Assembly: GCA_003508835.1 (NCBI GenBank)
Contig: PUFA01000022.1
Coordinates: 682,001 to 746,000 of the forward strand
Direction: 5' to 3'
DNA: 64,000 bases
Source of the DNA: Eonycteris spelaea
Lineage: Eukaryota > Chordata > Mammalia > Chiroptera > Pteropodidae
Part shown: positions 1 through 11,195 of the stretch, in pieces
Position numbering within the stretch: the first letter of the stretch is position 1
Layout: the number at the start of each line of letters is the position of its first letter
Position numbers and translations under genes: made by a program
Notes under the pieces: generated by a model
Seen by the model: only the letters and a program-made list of their open reading frames with translations
Database searches by the model: none
Told to the model about the DNA's origin: nothing

Positions 1-811
1 GCCCCTGGGGTCTGCGTCACCTGTCTCTGCCTGTGACACTGAGCAGGCCTCTGGCTGCTGTCTGTGCACCTGCCTTTGGCCCGGTGTAGTCTCGGCAGCC
101 ACGGGGACCCTGGGGAATGTCAGATCACGCCACTCTTCTGCTCGAAAGCCTGCCGCGGCTTTTCATTTCCGCAGCGGGAGCCGGAAGTATTTACAGTCGC
201 TTTTTAGTCTCCCTGGGCGTTCTCTCCGACCTACGTGCTGCTTGCTGCCCCTGCAAGTCCTTGCGGCACGCGCCCTGCCTCCGCGCTGCCCCGCGCTGCC
301 CCGCGCTCTGCGGCAGGCGCATCGTGGGGATGCTCTTCCCTCGCACCTGGGCTGGGAACTCCTCGCCTCCCAGTACTCGCTCAAATGCCACTCTCAGTGG
401 CGCCTCCTGTGACTGCAGCCTCGTCTCCGCACCTGCCACTCTCATTCCAGTCCCTTCTACCCTCTCGGTTTTACTTGTCTCCGTAGGCGTTATCATTTTG
501 GCACACAAGTTACTCAGTTATACTTGTTGCTCATTGCGGACCCCCCTTCCCCCCAGCTACGGGCCCTCGTTCAGTCACTGGTCAGTCTCAGTGCCTGGAA
601 GACAAAAATACACGTGAAATGAGTAAATGGGTTATTCGAACTGTATGCTTTCTAGATCCCAAAATTATTCTTACATTTTGTAAAAAGTAAAGGAAAATTT
701 AATTTGGTGAAAAGGTGTCGGATAAATACATGGGCAGAGAGGTTCCCAGTTTGAAGTAAGTTACTAAGAGCGTGGACTTAGATTCCTCATTTGTTACTGA
801 GTATGTGATAA

Positions 812-819
812 TGACGTCA
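812..819. promoter_or_regulatory. Palindromic CRE (TGACGTCA)
   Basis: Perfect 8-bp cAMP-response element palindrome in the FGF2 intron. It matches the full CREB/ATF consensus, but no promoter is evident beside it, so function is unproven. Confidence 0.3.
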
Positions 820-1445
820 CAGGCTTGCTGTGATATCTACATAAAATGACATGCAGGAAAGCAATCAATAGCAACAAATGAAGAGATTTCCCAACTCGTG
901 ACCTATGTAAACCAAGGCCTTAAGGCAAGGTACGAGTCGTCATAAGCCCTTAGAAGCTACTCACTCACTTCCTCTGGGATGTCATTTCTCTGAGGACCCC
1001 CTTTCCTTTTAAGTTTGCAATGGTGAGCAGTTAAACATTGGCGATAGGAAAAAAGCTCTGAAAATGTTTATAAATGTTCACAAAATTATACTGCATCAGT
1101 TTTTGACAGAAATACTGTGATCACAGTCACTGAAGATGATTTGTAAACTCGGAATGGAGAGAATTGAGGCTGTACTTACGTGAGCTGCTAAACGCCTGCT
1201 TTTCTTGAGAGCTGGATTTAGGCCCTGTGACCCACTTAAAAACCAACAACAACAATGCAGTTGGTTTCCCAGTGCGTTTACGTGCTGGACATTCAGTCCA
1301 GAAACAAATCTTCCCTTCTCTGTCCTGTTTGTGTAAAGGTACAAGTACCTCTGTGGAAAACAATTTGTGGGTTCCATGACGCGGAGTCCACTTAAGCCCT
1401 GGTGCCGTTTCTTTTCTCTGAAGGAGCAGGAACTGGCAGGGAAGG

Positions 1446-1856
1446 CCCGTGTTACTGGCACAGTCCGCCTCCCCGGAGGCCGGACGCTGTAGGGAGTGCC
1501 AGCCAGCCGGGGGCCTCTGGGAGCTGCGGAGCCCCGGACAGGAGCACGTCCGCGCCCTGGCGGCCGGCGTGCGGGCCAGGTCTGCCCCCGGCCAGCAGCC
1601 ACCTTTCCTGGTCTCCTCCTGATGGCCCGGCTCTTCCTTTCGCTCGTCACTTCCCTCCCTTCTGCTCCTGATGTCAAACCTGGAACAGGGAAAGAGGCAG
1701 AGTTTCTCAGCGGTGCCGGAAAGCGACGGTGCGGTGCACGGCAGCTTCGCTGGGCTCCGGAGGTCCACACGGTGGGCGAGCGAGGCCCGGGCGTCCACGC
1801 TGCTCCGGGCACGCGCCCTGGTTCGCGCCGCGACCCGCACCTGCCCTGAGGCCTCG
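1446..1856. promoter_or_regulatory. Intragenic CpG island in FGF2 last intron
   Basis: I count roughly 40 CpG dinucleotides by eye in about 410 bp, in GC-rich sequence flanked by ordinary AT-richer DNA. That density is island-like. No coding exon, TATA box or recognised repeat accounts for it. It could be an alternative or antisense promoter, an enhancer, or simply a GC-rich tract retained in this lineage. Confidence 0.5.
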
Positions 1857-2241
1857 CAGCCCTTCCCCAGCACGCCGGCTCTTTTCACCGTTTGCTCACT
1901 GATCCATGTGTTTCTGATAGTTTGTGCCATTGGGTCCTCCCAGTTCTGAGGTTTCCTCGATCTGAGTGCGCAGACGCCAGGTGAGGCCTGGCGTGCTCAT
2001 TCACACAAAACCATGGCCTTAGGGCAGAGGTCTGTGTGGACGTGTGACACGTGTGGAGAGAGGCGTGCAAAATTGTTTTGTCCATCGTCTGTGGTTGTAG
2101 TGTAAAAAATAAACGATTTTCTCTTTCCTCCCCAAAGTGAACACAAAGTGAATAATGGTTTGTTGAGCCCCCATCCCCCCGGAGGCTCTAAGTGTGAGCT
2201 GCGCCGCCCTGCGCCGCCCTGCCAAGCCAGGTTCTGCACAG

Positions 2242-2297
2242 ACGGGGGCGGGGTGGGGGGCGGAGGTGGGGGTTGGGGGGCGGGGCAGGGGTACTGT
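2242..2297 (+). other. G-run tract with G-quadruplex potential
   Basis: At least six runs of three or more G separated by 1-5 bases (ggggg, gggg, gggggg, ggggg, gggggg, gggg). This meets the usual G-quadruplex pattern several times over. It lies on the sense strand of the FGF2 intron, about 0.8 kb before the terminal exon. Confidence 0.5.
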
Positions 2298-3049
2298 GGC
2301 AGCCTTACTGGACTTGATGGCGTGGAATAGTTACCTCCAGGTCTAACTCTTTGTAAAACTGGTTATCCGCTCCCCCCACCCCCTGATAAATAGTTGGATT
2401 GAAATAAAAAGGCAGTGTAGTGTTCCCCCTGAGAGAAACTGCTAGAGTCCACCCGTGTTTGAGAATGCTAATCACACATCAGGTTCCAGCACATGGGGCG
2501 TTATATACATTAGCTGTTTTCTGTACGATACACTAGTATTTTATGCCTTAGGAACAGCATTAGCTGCTGGAAGGACTGTGGTTGGAGGAGTCCCCGCTGT
2601 CTCTGTGAGCGCAGAATGAGTGACGCCTCCTCCTCCCCGGGGGAGGGTCGCCCCTCCTGCTCCGCCTGCCAGGTGGCCCGCCTTGGCTGGGAGGACCGGG
2701 GTGGCCGTGGACACCGGGCTGGGAGCCAGCCGTGGGTTTCCCCAGGTGCTCGGTGCTGGGCGTGTCCTCTTCGTGGGGACCCCGAAAGCGGGGTTCGCGA
2801 GCTGTTATTTCAAGTCTGAGGTGGTTCCCGTACCACCTGTGCCCACGCTGCCCGACACCTGGCCTGTCCCTCGCCGGGGCGGAGCCACGTCCTTGGGTGG
2901 AAGCTGCCCCGCCTGGCGGCTGGTATGAGTCGGCGTTGCCCCGTCTGTCCTGCTGGGTTGACTGTCCTGCTGGGCAGACGGGCAGCGAACTGTCCTAGTC
3001 ACCTAATAGGAAACGTATAACAGCAGCCATAATGACTACTGATTCTGCC

Positions 3050-3055
3050 TTTATT
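3050..3055 (-). terminator. NUDT6: Candidate NUDT6 poly(A) signal AATAAA
   Basis: On the - strand this reads AATAAA, about 650 bp past the NUDT6 stop. It sits within the polypyrimidine tract of the FGF2 terminal-exon acceptor. I saw no other AATAAA on this strand between here and the NUDT6 stop; an ATTAAA near 3522 is the alternative. Confidence 0.35.
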
Positions 3056-3061
3056 TTTCAG

Positions 3062-3247
3062 AAATGTGTTACGGATGAGTGTTTCTTTTTTGAACGATTG
3101 GAGTCTAATAACTACAATACCTACCGCTCAAGGAAATACTCCAGTTGGTACGTGGCACTGAAGCGAACCGGGCAGTATAAACTTGGACCCAAAACAGGCC
3201 CTGGGCAGAAAGCTATCCTTTTTCTTCCAATGTCTGCGAAGAGCTGA
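3062..3247 (+). CDS. FGF2: FGF2 terminal coding exon (C-terminal 61 residues)
   Basis: Encodes the last 61 residues of fibroblast growth factor 2, from KCVTDECFFFERLESNNYNT to the terminal LPMSAKS and stop TGA at 3245-3247. The match to FGF2 is essentially complete. FGF2 is a secreted (non-classical route) and nuclear heparin-binding mitogen acting through FGFR tyrosine kinases. This exon carries the last strands of the beta-trefoil and the basic heparan-sulfate site (the ALKRTGQYKLGPKTGPGQK stretch). The acceptor AG is at 3060-3061 and translation enters in phase 0, as expected for the third coding exon. Earlier FGF2 exons are outside the window. The exon lies opposite the presumed 3' end of NUDT6. 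Confidence 0.98.
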   Translation, partial: KCVTDECFFFERLESNNYNTYRSRKYSSWYVALKRTGQYKLGPKTGPGQKAILFLPMSAKS

Positions 3248-3701
3248 TCTTAATGGCAACGCCTGATCTCATTTCATATGAAAGAAGAGGTATACTTTAA
3301 GAAATGTGTTAGTTAATGAGAGGAAAAAATAACTTTTCTGGATAACTGGTCAGATAACCTTTTATCTAATAGTAAAATATTTAATCATTGCCTTACTAAA
3401 GAAAAACAAAAATTCCTGGAAAATGTATAACTTCCGCCTTTTATACAGCACTTGCCTTAATCCAGTGAAGCTAAGTTAGAGCCACAAGATTTTCATACAT
3501 TTGCTTCGTTTGAAAAGAGGCTTTTAATACGCACTTTCACATTTTCTTCGTGGCACTCACCAACGTCAGGAAATTAAAGTCAGATATCTAGTTAACCCAA
3601 ACGTGCGCTTCTCTCACGGCATGGCACACATGACTCTACAAGCACAGCTTCCTGAAAAGCTTCCCAGACACGCGAGGAGGAAGTCGGTCCGCCCCCCGTC
3701 A

Positions 3702-4081
3702 CTATTTGTAGCTGTCAGGCAGGTCCCTGTGGTAGACTTTGCAGAGCCTGCCTGTGTGAGCCGCCCAGAATTCCTCCGCCGTCAGGTCGATCTTGTCGAA
3801 CCCCTCCCTGACCCCGTAGAGCAGCAGCCGCGCCACCCTGCTGGTGACGGGGGTGGCGTTTTCGGTGCTGGCCAGGTCCGTGAGGTCCAGCCACTCACAC
3901 CGCAGGCACTCCTGCCGGCAGAAGTCGATGCGGAAAGAAAGTGGCCTCAGGCGGCAGACGACGAACATGTCCGACTTCCCGAAAGCTCCGGGGATGCTGT
4001 GCTGCTGCCGAAGGCTCAGGATGGACCTGAACTCCGTCCTCACGCCGGTCTCCTCGAAGACTTCTCGGATCGCCGTGTCTC
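3702..4081 (-). CDS. NUDT6: NUDT6 coding exon 5 (terminal)
   Basis: Starts after acceptor ..gtag at 4083-4082 in phase 1 and ends at TAG (3704-3702). It encodes the second half of the Nudix box ([14 protein letters not shown], with catalytic REVFEE) and the C-terminal part of the Nudix fold, ending DLPDSYK. The recalled human protein continues about six residues further, so the C-terminus is slightly shorter here. The reading frame is intact. The exon lies inside the FGF2 3' UTR; + strand open frames over it are antisense shadows. Confidence 0.97.
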
Positions 4082-7000
4082 CTACGTGCAAGAACCATGC
4101 ACAGGTCAAGAAAAGAACACGCTGCAAACCGAGCCGCGGTTTTGCAAATCTAATCAAGGATTTCATTTCAAGCAGCCTCACCTAAAGGTTCAAAAGCAGA
4201 ACTTCACCCTAAGAAAGTGAAGTGCTCAGTGCACACTCTCTGCCTTCTGGACACCCTGCAATACCAAAGGATCTCCTTACGCTGCCCCTCTAAGAAGCTT
4301 TTGAAATACTGAATGTTTCTTTGGCTGCTGCGTGGGGGCTTCCCCACTCGTGTGTTTTTAAAGTCACATATTTTTAACCCCTTCCTGCTCAGTCTCCCAA
4401 AAGGTGAAAGCATAGGTTGCAAAGCTGCAGTTAATATTCCTACATATTTCTCCTGTATCATCCTGCTCTCAATCATCCGCCAACACAGCCTGAACTTGCA
4501 CTGTCGGTACCAGGGAAAAGCGACCTGTCCTTCCTCCTGAGGTGTGGAGCTGCAGGACGTACTGGAGCCTGAGATGCGACCCCCTGGGCGGTCCGGGCAG
4601 AGGGGCCGCGGAGCCTCTGCAGTCACGCGGCAGGTGCCTCGCCGGCCCCTGTGTTTTGCTCCGACCGTGGTCTCAGTGGAATCCCGCTGGGGCGGGCGTC
4701 GCCTTTGGCTGAGACTCCCAAGAGCTGGGGTTCACGCCTCCACCACCCAAACGCTGCAGTCGCTCCTTCGGAGTTTTCAGAAACCTTGTGATACACAGAA
4801 TCTTGTAACACAGCAAGGGTTTTCACATTTGATAAGGTTGACTTTTCAATAGTATGGCGACGTGTGGGGCAGGATTTTTTGCCATTAACATTTTTTGGTG
4901 GCTGCTTTTTCTAAATTTCCAGATGAACCCTCTAAATGGGCTTTCTCTGATTCCACAGTGCTGTCACTGTCACCCCGCGTGCCCGTGAGGAGCCCTTCGA
5001 TCAGCTGCCTTCCCCCCCAGTTGGCTGGACACGTTACACAGTTGCATAGATCTTGGTTCAGATGCCTTTTCGTGCCTCCATTTTCTTGTTTGTCAAACAG
5101 TAAATCCCCTTTGCCTTCTCAGTGGTCTTACTGGTGAAGACTGGGCGAGGAGGAGGAAGTCAGGAAAACTGTCACACTCCCGCGGCTCTGCCGTAGACTG
5201 TCTGTCCTGTTCTCTGGATACGCTCCGTTCTGTTCCCCTAAGCAGCAGCTCTGGAAATACGTACGGGGACAGGGAGGTGTGAAACGCAGACATTTGTCTG
5301 CCGTTTTTAAGTACATGCCGACTTCCATAATACGTCTTTGTTTTTCAGTTTGTTAAAGATTGTGGCAAGAGTCTTAAATTTTACATGTCACTTGCTGATC
5401 TCACATAACGACTATTTAAATGTTTATTTTTCTTCTTTAAATGCTTTGAAAGATGGTTGGGGTGGGGGGCCTGTTTAGCTCTTGGTACCACTAACTAAGA
5501 GCAGGGATTTGGTTCCTAAGTCTGGCCACTCCGCGTCGCGGAAGCGCAGGGCTGTGGGCCATTCCGCCATCAGCCCAGCTCAGTAGCCACCGAGGCGCTG
5601 ACCCCAGACCGGTGCCGCCTGGGTGGCTGGTCCGCTTTGAGCTGCGCCAGCCTGTCAATGACTGGGACTGGACACGGAACGGGCAGGTGCACGCTTCCGC
5701 ATCCAGGGGCGAGAGCAGTGCTTCCCCAGGGGGCTCGCCATGAAGGTGACTTTCTGATCCGGATAAAGTGCCTTACTCTGCCGTACCTGTATTATTTTAA
5801 TGTGCTATAAGCTAGACCAAAATAACATTTGCTGTTTTATAGGTTTGAAGGACATAGGAAAACCAAGAGGCTTATGTTTTTATTTTTGCCGATTGAGAGA
5901 GATGTTTAAATACGTCCCAGTGTTTTGTTTAGGACAGTAATGGAATGGGGTTTATATTTGCTATTTCTATTTTGTAATATTTAATAACAGGATTAGGTTG
6001 AAAGTAAATAAACTAATAGGAACGATGGTGCAGAACGTGGGTCTCCCTGGTGTTCGCCTCTGACGTGGGGCGCCGACGGGCTCCATCAGCCCCTCTGCCA
6101 CGCGAGATTGCTTTAGGAAGGCAGCGTCGCCATGCTCACCTCCTGCGTCCCTTCGTACTCCTAGGGCGTCCTAGTGAAGCCTGACGGTGGCGGTCCACTC
6201 TGCACAGGCTCCTCTGGATTCTGCTTCAACCCGCGGACACATGCTTCGTTGGCCCAGTTACTATCAAAGAACGAAGGACCCTGGACAGACGGGTCCCCCG
6301 GGAGTGGCGTCCGGCGCTCGGGAGCCGGGGCGTGTGCCGCACGCCGGCGAGGGTGGCGTTCCTGAGGTGCGCAGCCTTCCTGCACGGGCTGGGAAAGAGA
6401 CGGCGCCTCCGACCCGACTGGGCCGCTCCCGTGCATGTCACTGACAGGCCCCTCCGGTGCCACCGCCGCCAGCCGCGGCCCCGGGCTTGTCCGTCCTAAG
6501 GCGAAGCTCGCATCCGTGCGGCTCCGGGGGAGTGCGGTGAGGGCCGCTGCCGCTTTCTTAATTCCACGTGGTGAGGCACACGTGTGACCTCTGGAGAGCT
6601 GGGTGGTTGCGACAACCACAAATACTTTTAAAAAGTAGCGAATTCTCAACTCCCTGGACTTGAAGTGTTCTTAGTACACTTAAGCCTAAAATGATACATA
6701 TTTGGCTTTGAAATGTGTTTCTTCAAGTGCGTTTAAATATATCGGAAATTCAGAAGCCCCCTAAAACTCAAATGAGGATTGTCCATGATCGAGAAGGCAG
6801 GAGTCAGAAGAGGAGGCGCCGCGGACCTCCCGGAGACCGCTGTGCGTGACGGGTTGTGGCAGGGCGTGAGCGTAAGCTTCCTGCTTCACAAGCACATGCT
6901 CTCCCTGTGCCACAGGACAGTGTGAGAATCCAGTGTTCTAGAACAGCGGCTTTTCCTCCGGCACTCACACCACTCCCAAACCCTCTTTTATTTTACAGAT

Positions 7001-10000
7001 CTAGCAGAATCTAAGCAAAAGGTCAATACCTAAAAACCAAAATTTCCTATGGATGTATCTGAATGTAAATTTACTTATCGTTGTTTGGAGTTGGCTGTAT
7101 ATAGGGCACTTTAATCTGTGTAACATTTTTAAAAATCATGTTTTTAAATAAAATATTTAAAGATAATTTAGGGAACTGCCTTCATAATCATGCGGGCTAA
7201 AGAGAACGGACGTATGCACACTGAGGGGAACGGCATGGGTGATCAGCGCGGCATCGAATGAGGCGCCTCCTGATTGGTGATGCCAGGGGTGGCGTTTGAT
7301 GCAGTGGTGTAAGGAACAGGTGGGAAACTGGGTTTCTGGTCTTCCATCTGCTTCCTGTGAATCACTGATGTTGAGTATTCTTAGCTTGTTTCGTATTTCC
7401 GTCTTCATACGGAGCTCAGTAAGTTCTCTTGGGAGTCAGCTCTCACGTGAGACTTTCTCATATGAGACATTTCACTACATTCTGCCTTCCTGACTATTCA
7501 AAATAAACAGCAGATAAGATTCTCATACAGAGAAGAATTACATCACCACAGCTCTAAAACATTTCAAAGTTCACTTAAAAGTTAGTTCATCCTTGTGTGA
7601 TGAAAAGGCCAAGAATTTGCGTTTTCTCAGAGTTTAATTCCAACAATTTTAATCACATCCAATATAACCCTTAAGGCTAAACTGATGTATATCCAAACCT
7701 TCTCATTCTCAAACAAATTACTCCAAAAGCAGCCCTAAGTAGAACAGGTGGTGGGCTCCTAATGGTATTATTTAGACTAATGGAATGGGTTGTCATTGTA
7801 CACGTTTTGCTGCTAATTTTCTATCAGCCCTGAAGTAACCTCTGAAAATTTCCGACTTTGAACCAATTAGAAAATTTCAAATCTTATACTCAACTATAGA
7901 GCAGGAAAGTAAACACATGAATTTCTTCCACTTTTTCAAGCCAATCAGAAATGTGTACAATACCCACCGATATCTTCTCCAGGCTCCGACAGGCCTCCTG
8001 GGAACTTCCACAAGTTTTTCAACTGCAGTAAGAAAATAAAGTTAACATAGCATTTATGCACCCATATTTGGCAGTCTACACAATTGGCCAAAGTTAATGA
8101 GAATTCGTTTTCTCATAATCGCATGCATTTTTTTTTTTCAGTTTCCTTCCTCCTCTCTGCCTTCTTTTTGGGGGAACCTGGTAACTTATGAAGCCTTTCC
8201 CCACCATCTACTCCAGGACATAGAAGTGGTTTTGTTGGTTGTGTTAAATTCCATATGAATGAAACAGTGGAGGGAAACATCTACTGAATTTGTGTAATTT
8301 AAAAAATGTTGCTGCTAGTTAACTATTAACAAATAGAGGAATCTTACAGATGCTGCTATAAATAAGTAGAAAATACAATATAAATTAGATCACTACAGTA
8401 TACTATTTTTAATTTCACATTCATATTCTGTATTATGTGTCTAATCAATTATAGTAATCTTGAGGTTTCTCTTGTTCCGTGTGTTAATGATGTTATGTAA
8501 TAACGTAATTGCTTTTCCATGGGTAGTGTGAATAAAATGATTAAAGTTCTTGGGTTTTTTGTATACATTTTTTGGGGGGGTGGGGGGGAGGTGCGATGAT
8601 CTGATCGTGGAATGAGGATAAACATGGAAAGCTGATTAACAATAATTATGAAATGGCAGGGGACAATATTCTTACAGCTGACACGATGAATCTTCCTGTT
8701 AGAGTTCTGTTCTGTCTGTCCATCACCGTGATAAAACAAGAATGAGAAATTCGGACGTATCGTAGAGGCGCTGCAGCTTGAAGCCAGGACGCCTCATACT
8801 CTTCATTCATAAGACAGGTTTGTGGACCTTTTACTGGTGTGTGTTGTGACTCTCATTTCCTGGACAAAGAGTACTTCTCAAAGAGTGTGTCATTCCCCAG
8901 CTATGCCAGGCTGGGGACGGCGGCGTGGTTCCCAGAGTTCCCACAGACTGCTGCTGATGTGGGTGCAGAGCTCAGGCTTCCCACCCTTCCGAGTCTGGCT
9001 CCGACTCGAGGTCTTGACGCATGTGATGTCTCATTAATGTAGAAATGAATGTCTAAGCGTACCTCTGCATTAACGCATTGCCTTTGGGATTCCACTTTGA
9101 AATGGTTCCAGAGGCTGTGTTCCTACAGAAACTATGCCGTCTTGTGTCCAAAAGATTATCGGACAAATACATTCTATTTTAACAAAACATGTTTCCCCCA
9201 AACAGTGAAAGCTTTCAAAATGTTCACCTAAACTTGACTAATAATTTAGGGATTGTTGATTAAATTTGGAGATTTGAACATATTACAAGGGAAACGTGCT
9301 AGACCTAAGGATTGAAAACAGCTCACAAAAACTTGATTTGGAATTATTTCACAAAGCCTAGCTATGGAAAAAGGAAGCATGTTTCTATGCTGGCGAGGAA
9401 CTTGCGCTCTTTTCTTAGCTGTAAAGTGCTTCATTTAACCCACTTCCCGTTTGCCCCGAGAAGACTCGCGGTGGCGCTGGTGGCCGCAGCGTCTACCCCA
9501 AGGTAACTCACAGGTGCAGCCCCAACCTCACCCCCAAAGTGCGCCACGGGACATCTCGCTTTTGTTACATTTTCGTATCACTCTAGTACATCTATAACCT
9601 TTGGAAATAAATGACATCACTCTACTTATAGCATTCTGCAGCGGTATTTCCATTTACAAAATATAGTAATTCTCAATCGCTGGAAATGTCAAATCCTAGA
9701 ACACATAGCGTTCCTCCACACGATGTTAACATCATTCTCCAACAGTTGTGAGCCAAAGATTCATCGGATGAATCCGATTTATGTACACGTTTCTGTTACG
9801 TTAGGATTAGAGACAGTTCTATTTAGAAGTAGCTCCAAGGACAGTCTTTATATTATATTTTCACATTGAAAACCAGATTTGCTTAAGCCTCAAAGAACAT
9901 GTTTATGTAAAATTAAAGCTAGCAGCGAGCTGCACTTTTTTTCCCCCCTAAACGGGAAATGGGTGAAAAAGCTCCTTCCTCTCTCCTCAGAAGCTGGAGC

Positions 10001-11148
10001 CCGCAGTTAGCTTCCAGTGGTGGGTGGAGAGGCCTCAGTTACGTGGTCTGAAAACCTGGTGACGGTAGGTCTGATCAAGGGAGGGAGGGGTATGTCTTCT
10101 CATTTTTTAAAATATTAAAGAATGCTCCCATTAACTAGGTTTAGCAATACATTAATAATAATAAATACGAGGTAATGTATGTTAAATGTCCACCGTGTCC
10201 TAAAGCTGCTAAATGGTTTTTTCTTTTTAATAAGAATTACACACATTTAAACTTTACAGTAACCCAGGAAGAACTACTGTTTCCGTTTTATAAGTGAAGA
10301 AACTGAGGGCACGAAGGATTTGATCACTTGCCTGGGATGGCACAGCTAGAGTGTGCAGTAAACGCAGGGTTAGAGTCCAGGCGGTCCGATTCCATCCGTT
10401 TTGTTTCTTGATTTTAGACGTTGATTTGCTGTGCTCCCACGGACCCTGTCCCACTGCTCACTGCTTGCTCACGAACCTTTGCTCTTTGCTTCAGCCCTCA
10501 CTGGAATGTTCTGTGCCAACCCTGGGGTCTGCATCCTAGACTTCCACTCCTCCGGGCCTTGTGACTGGGAACTGAAGTCCAGTTTGGTACCAACCGTCTG
10601 TGTGTGTTCCTGTCGCCTACTGAGTTCCCCATCTAGAATCTTCTGATGGGCATGAGATTTATTACTTCGCTGGTGATTTACTATTATTCTATCTTCCCAG
10701 CGCATTGTTTCATAAGGGAAAGGGTGCTGAGGAAGGGGTCAGGGGGGCTTTTCAATATTGCCTGTTACCTTTTTCATCTTTGTTCCCCCTTCCGCAAAAA
10801 AGACAAAACATCTCTATGCTTCAAGTGTAAAATTCCATGATCCTTTCCCCTCTAATCTTAAAAAAAGGAATTTTCCACTCTCTTCTAACAGAAACACACT
10901 TCTCAAAGTTCTCGTGCCTGTCGGGTGCTGCTCAGCATTCACACGTGTGACCCCTCCTGCTTGGAATTAGTAACGTCACCCATCTAGTTCTCAAGTGTGC
11001 CTGATTCTTACACACCGTGAAAGGTGAAGTATCCTTTTAGCTTATGGAAATGTAATTTTATACCATATAGAGTAGTTCCATCATATTTCGGAATTTAGAT
11101 GTGATGGTAAGTTTTTCCTGTACATTTGCCAGTAGTAAATCTGATGTT

Positions 11149-11195
<47 letters not shown>

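Larger units (their letters stand above)
1..3061 (+). other. FGF2: FGF2 last intron (3' part)
   Basis: Non-coding stretch upstream of the terminal FGF2 exon. It ends in a pyrimidine-rich acceptor (ttatttttcag, 3051-3061). I see no FGF2 second coding exon here, so the window opens inside that intron. The stretch holds a CpG-rich block (1446-1856), a G-run block (2242-2297), a further GC-rich block (about 2600-2990) and a palindromic CRE (812-819). Long open frames in the GC-rich blocks are compositional and match no protein I know. Confidence 0.85.
3248..8536 (+). other. FGF2: FGF2 3' UTR (extent inferred)
   Basis: The FGF2 3' UTR is known in other mammals to be very long, over 5 kb, and to overlap NUDT6. 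This stretch is AT-rich with scattered ATTTA motifs and no other + strand gene. Candidate poly(A) hexamers (AATAAA) are at 6007-6012, 7147-7152, 7502-7507 and 8531-8536, so several 3' ends are possible. The end given is the last of these and is a guess. The region also contains NUDT6 coding exons 5 and 4 on the opposite strand, and a CpG-rich patch around 6270-6560. Confidence 0.6.

Noticed and set aside
1096..1930. Long - strand open frames of 238 and 267 codons in the FGF2 intron
   Set aside because: They overlap a CpG-rich block, have no recognisable domain and no splice or homology support; GC-rich DNA is poor in stop codons.
3603..4220. 205-codon + strand open frame in the FGF2 3' UTR
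   Set aside because: Antisense shadow of the NUDT6 terminal exon, which is clearly the real coding strand.
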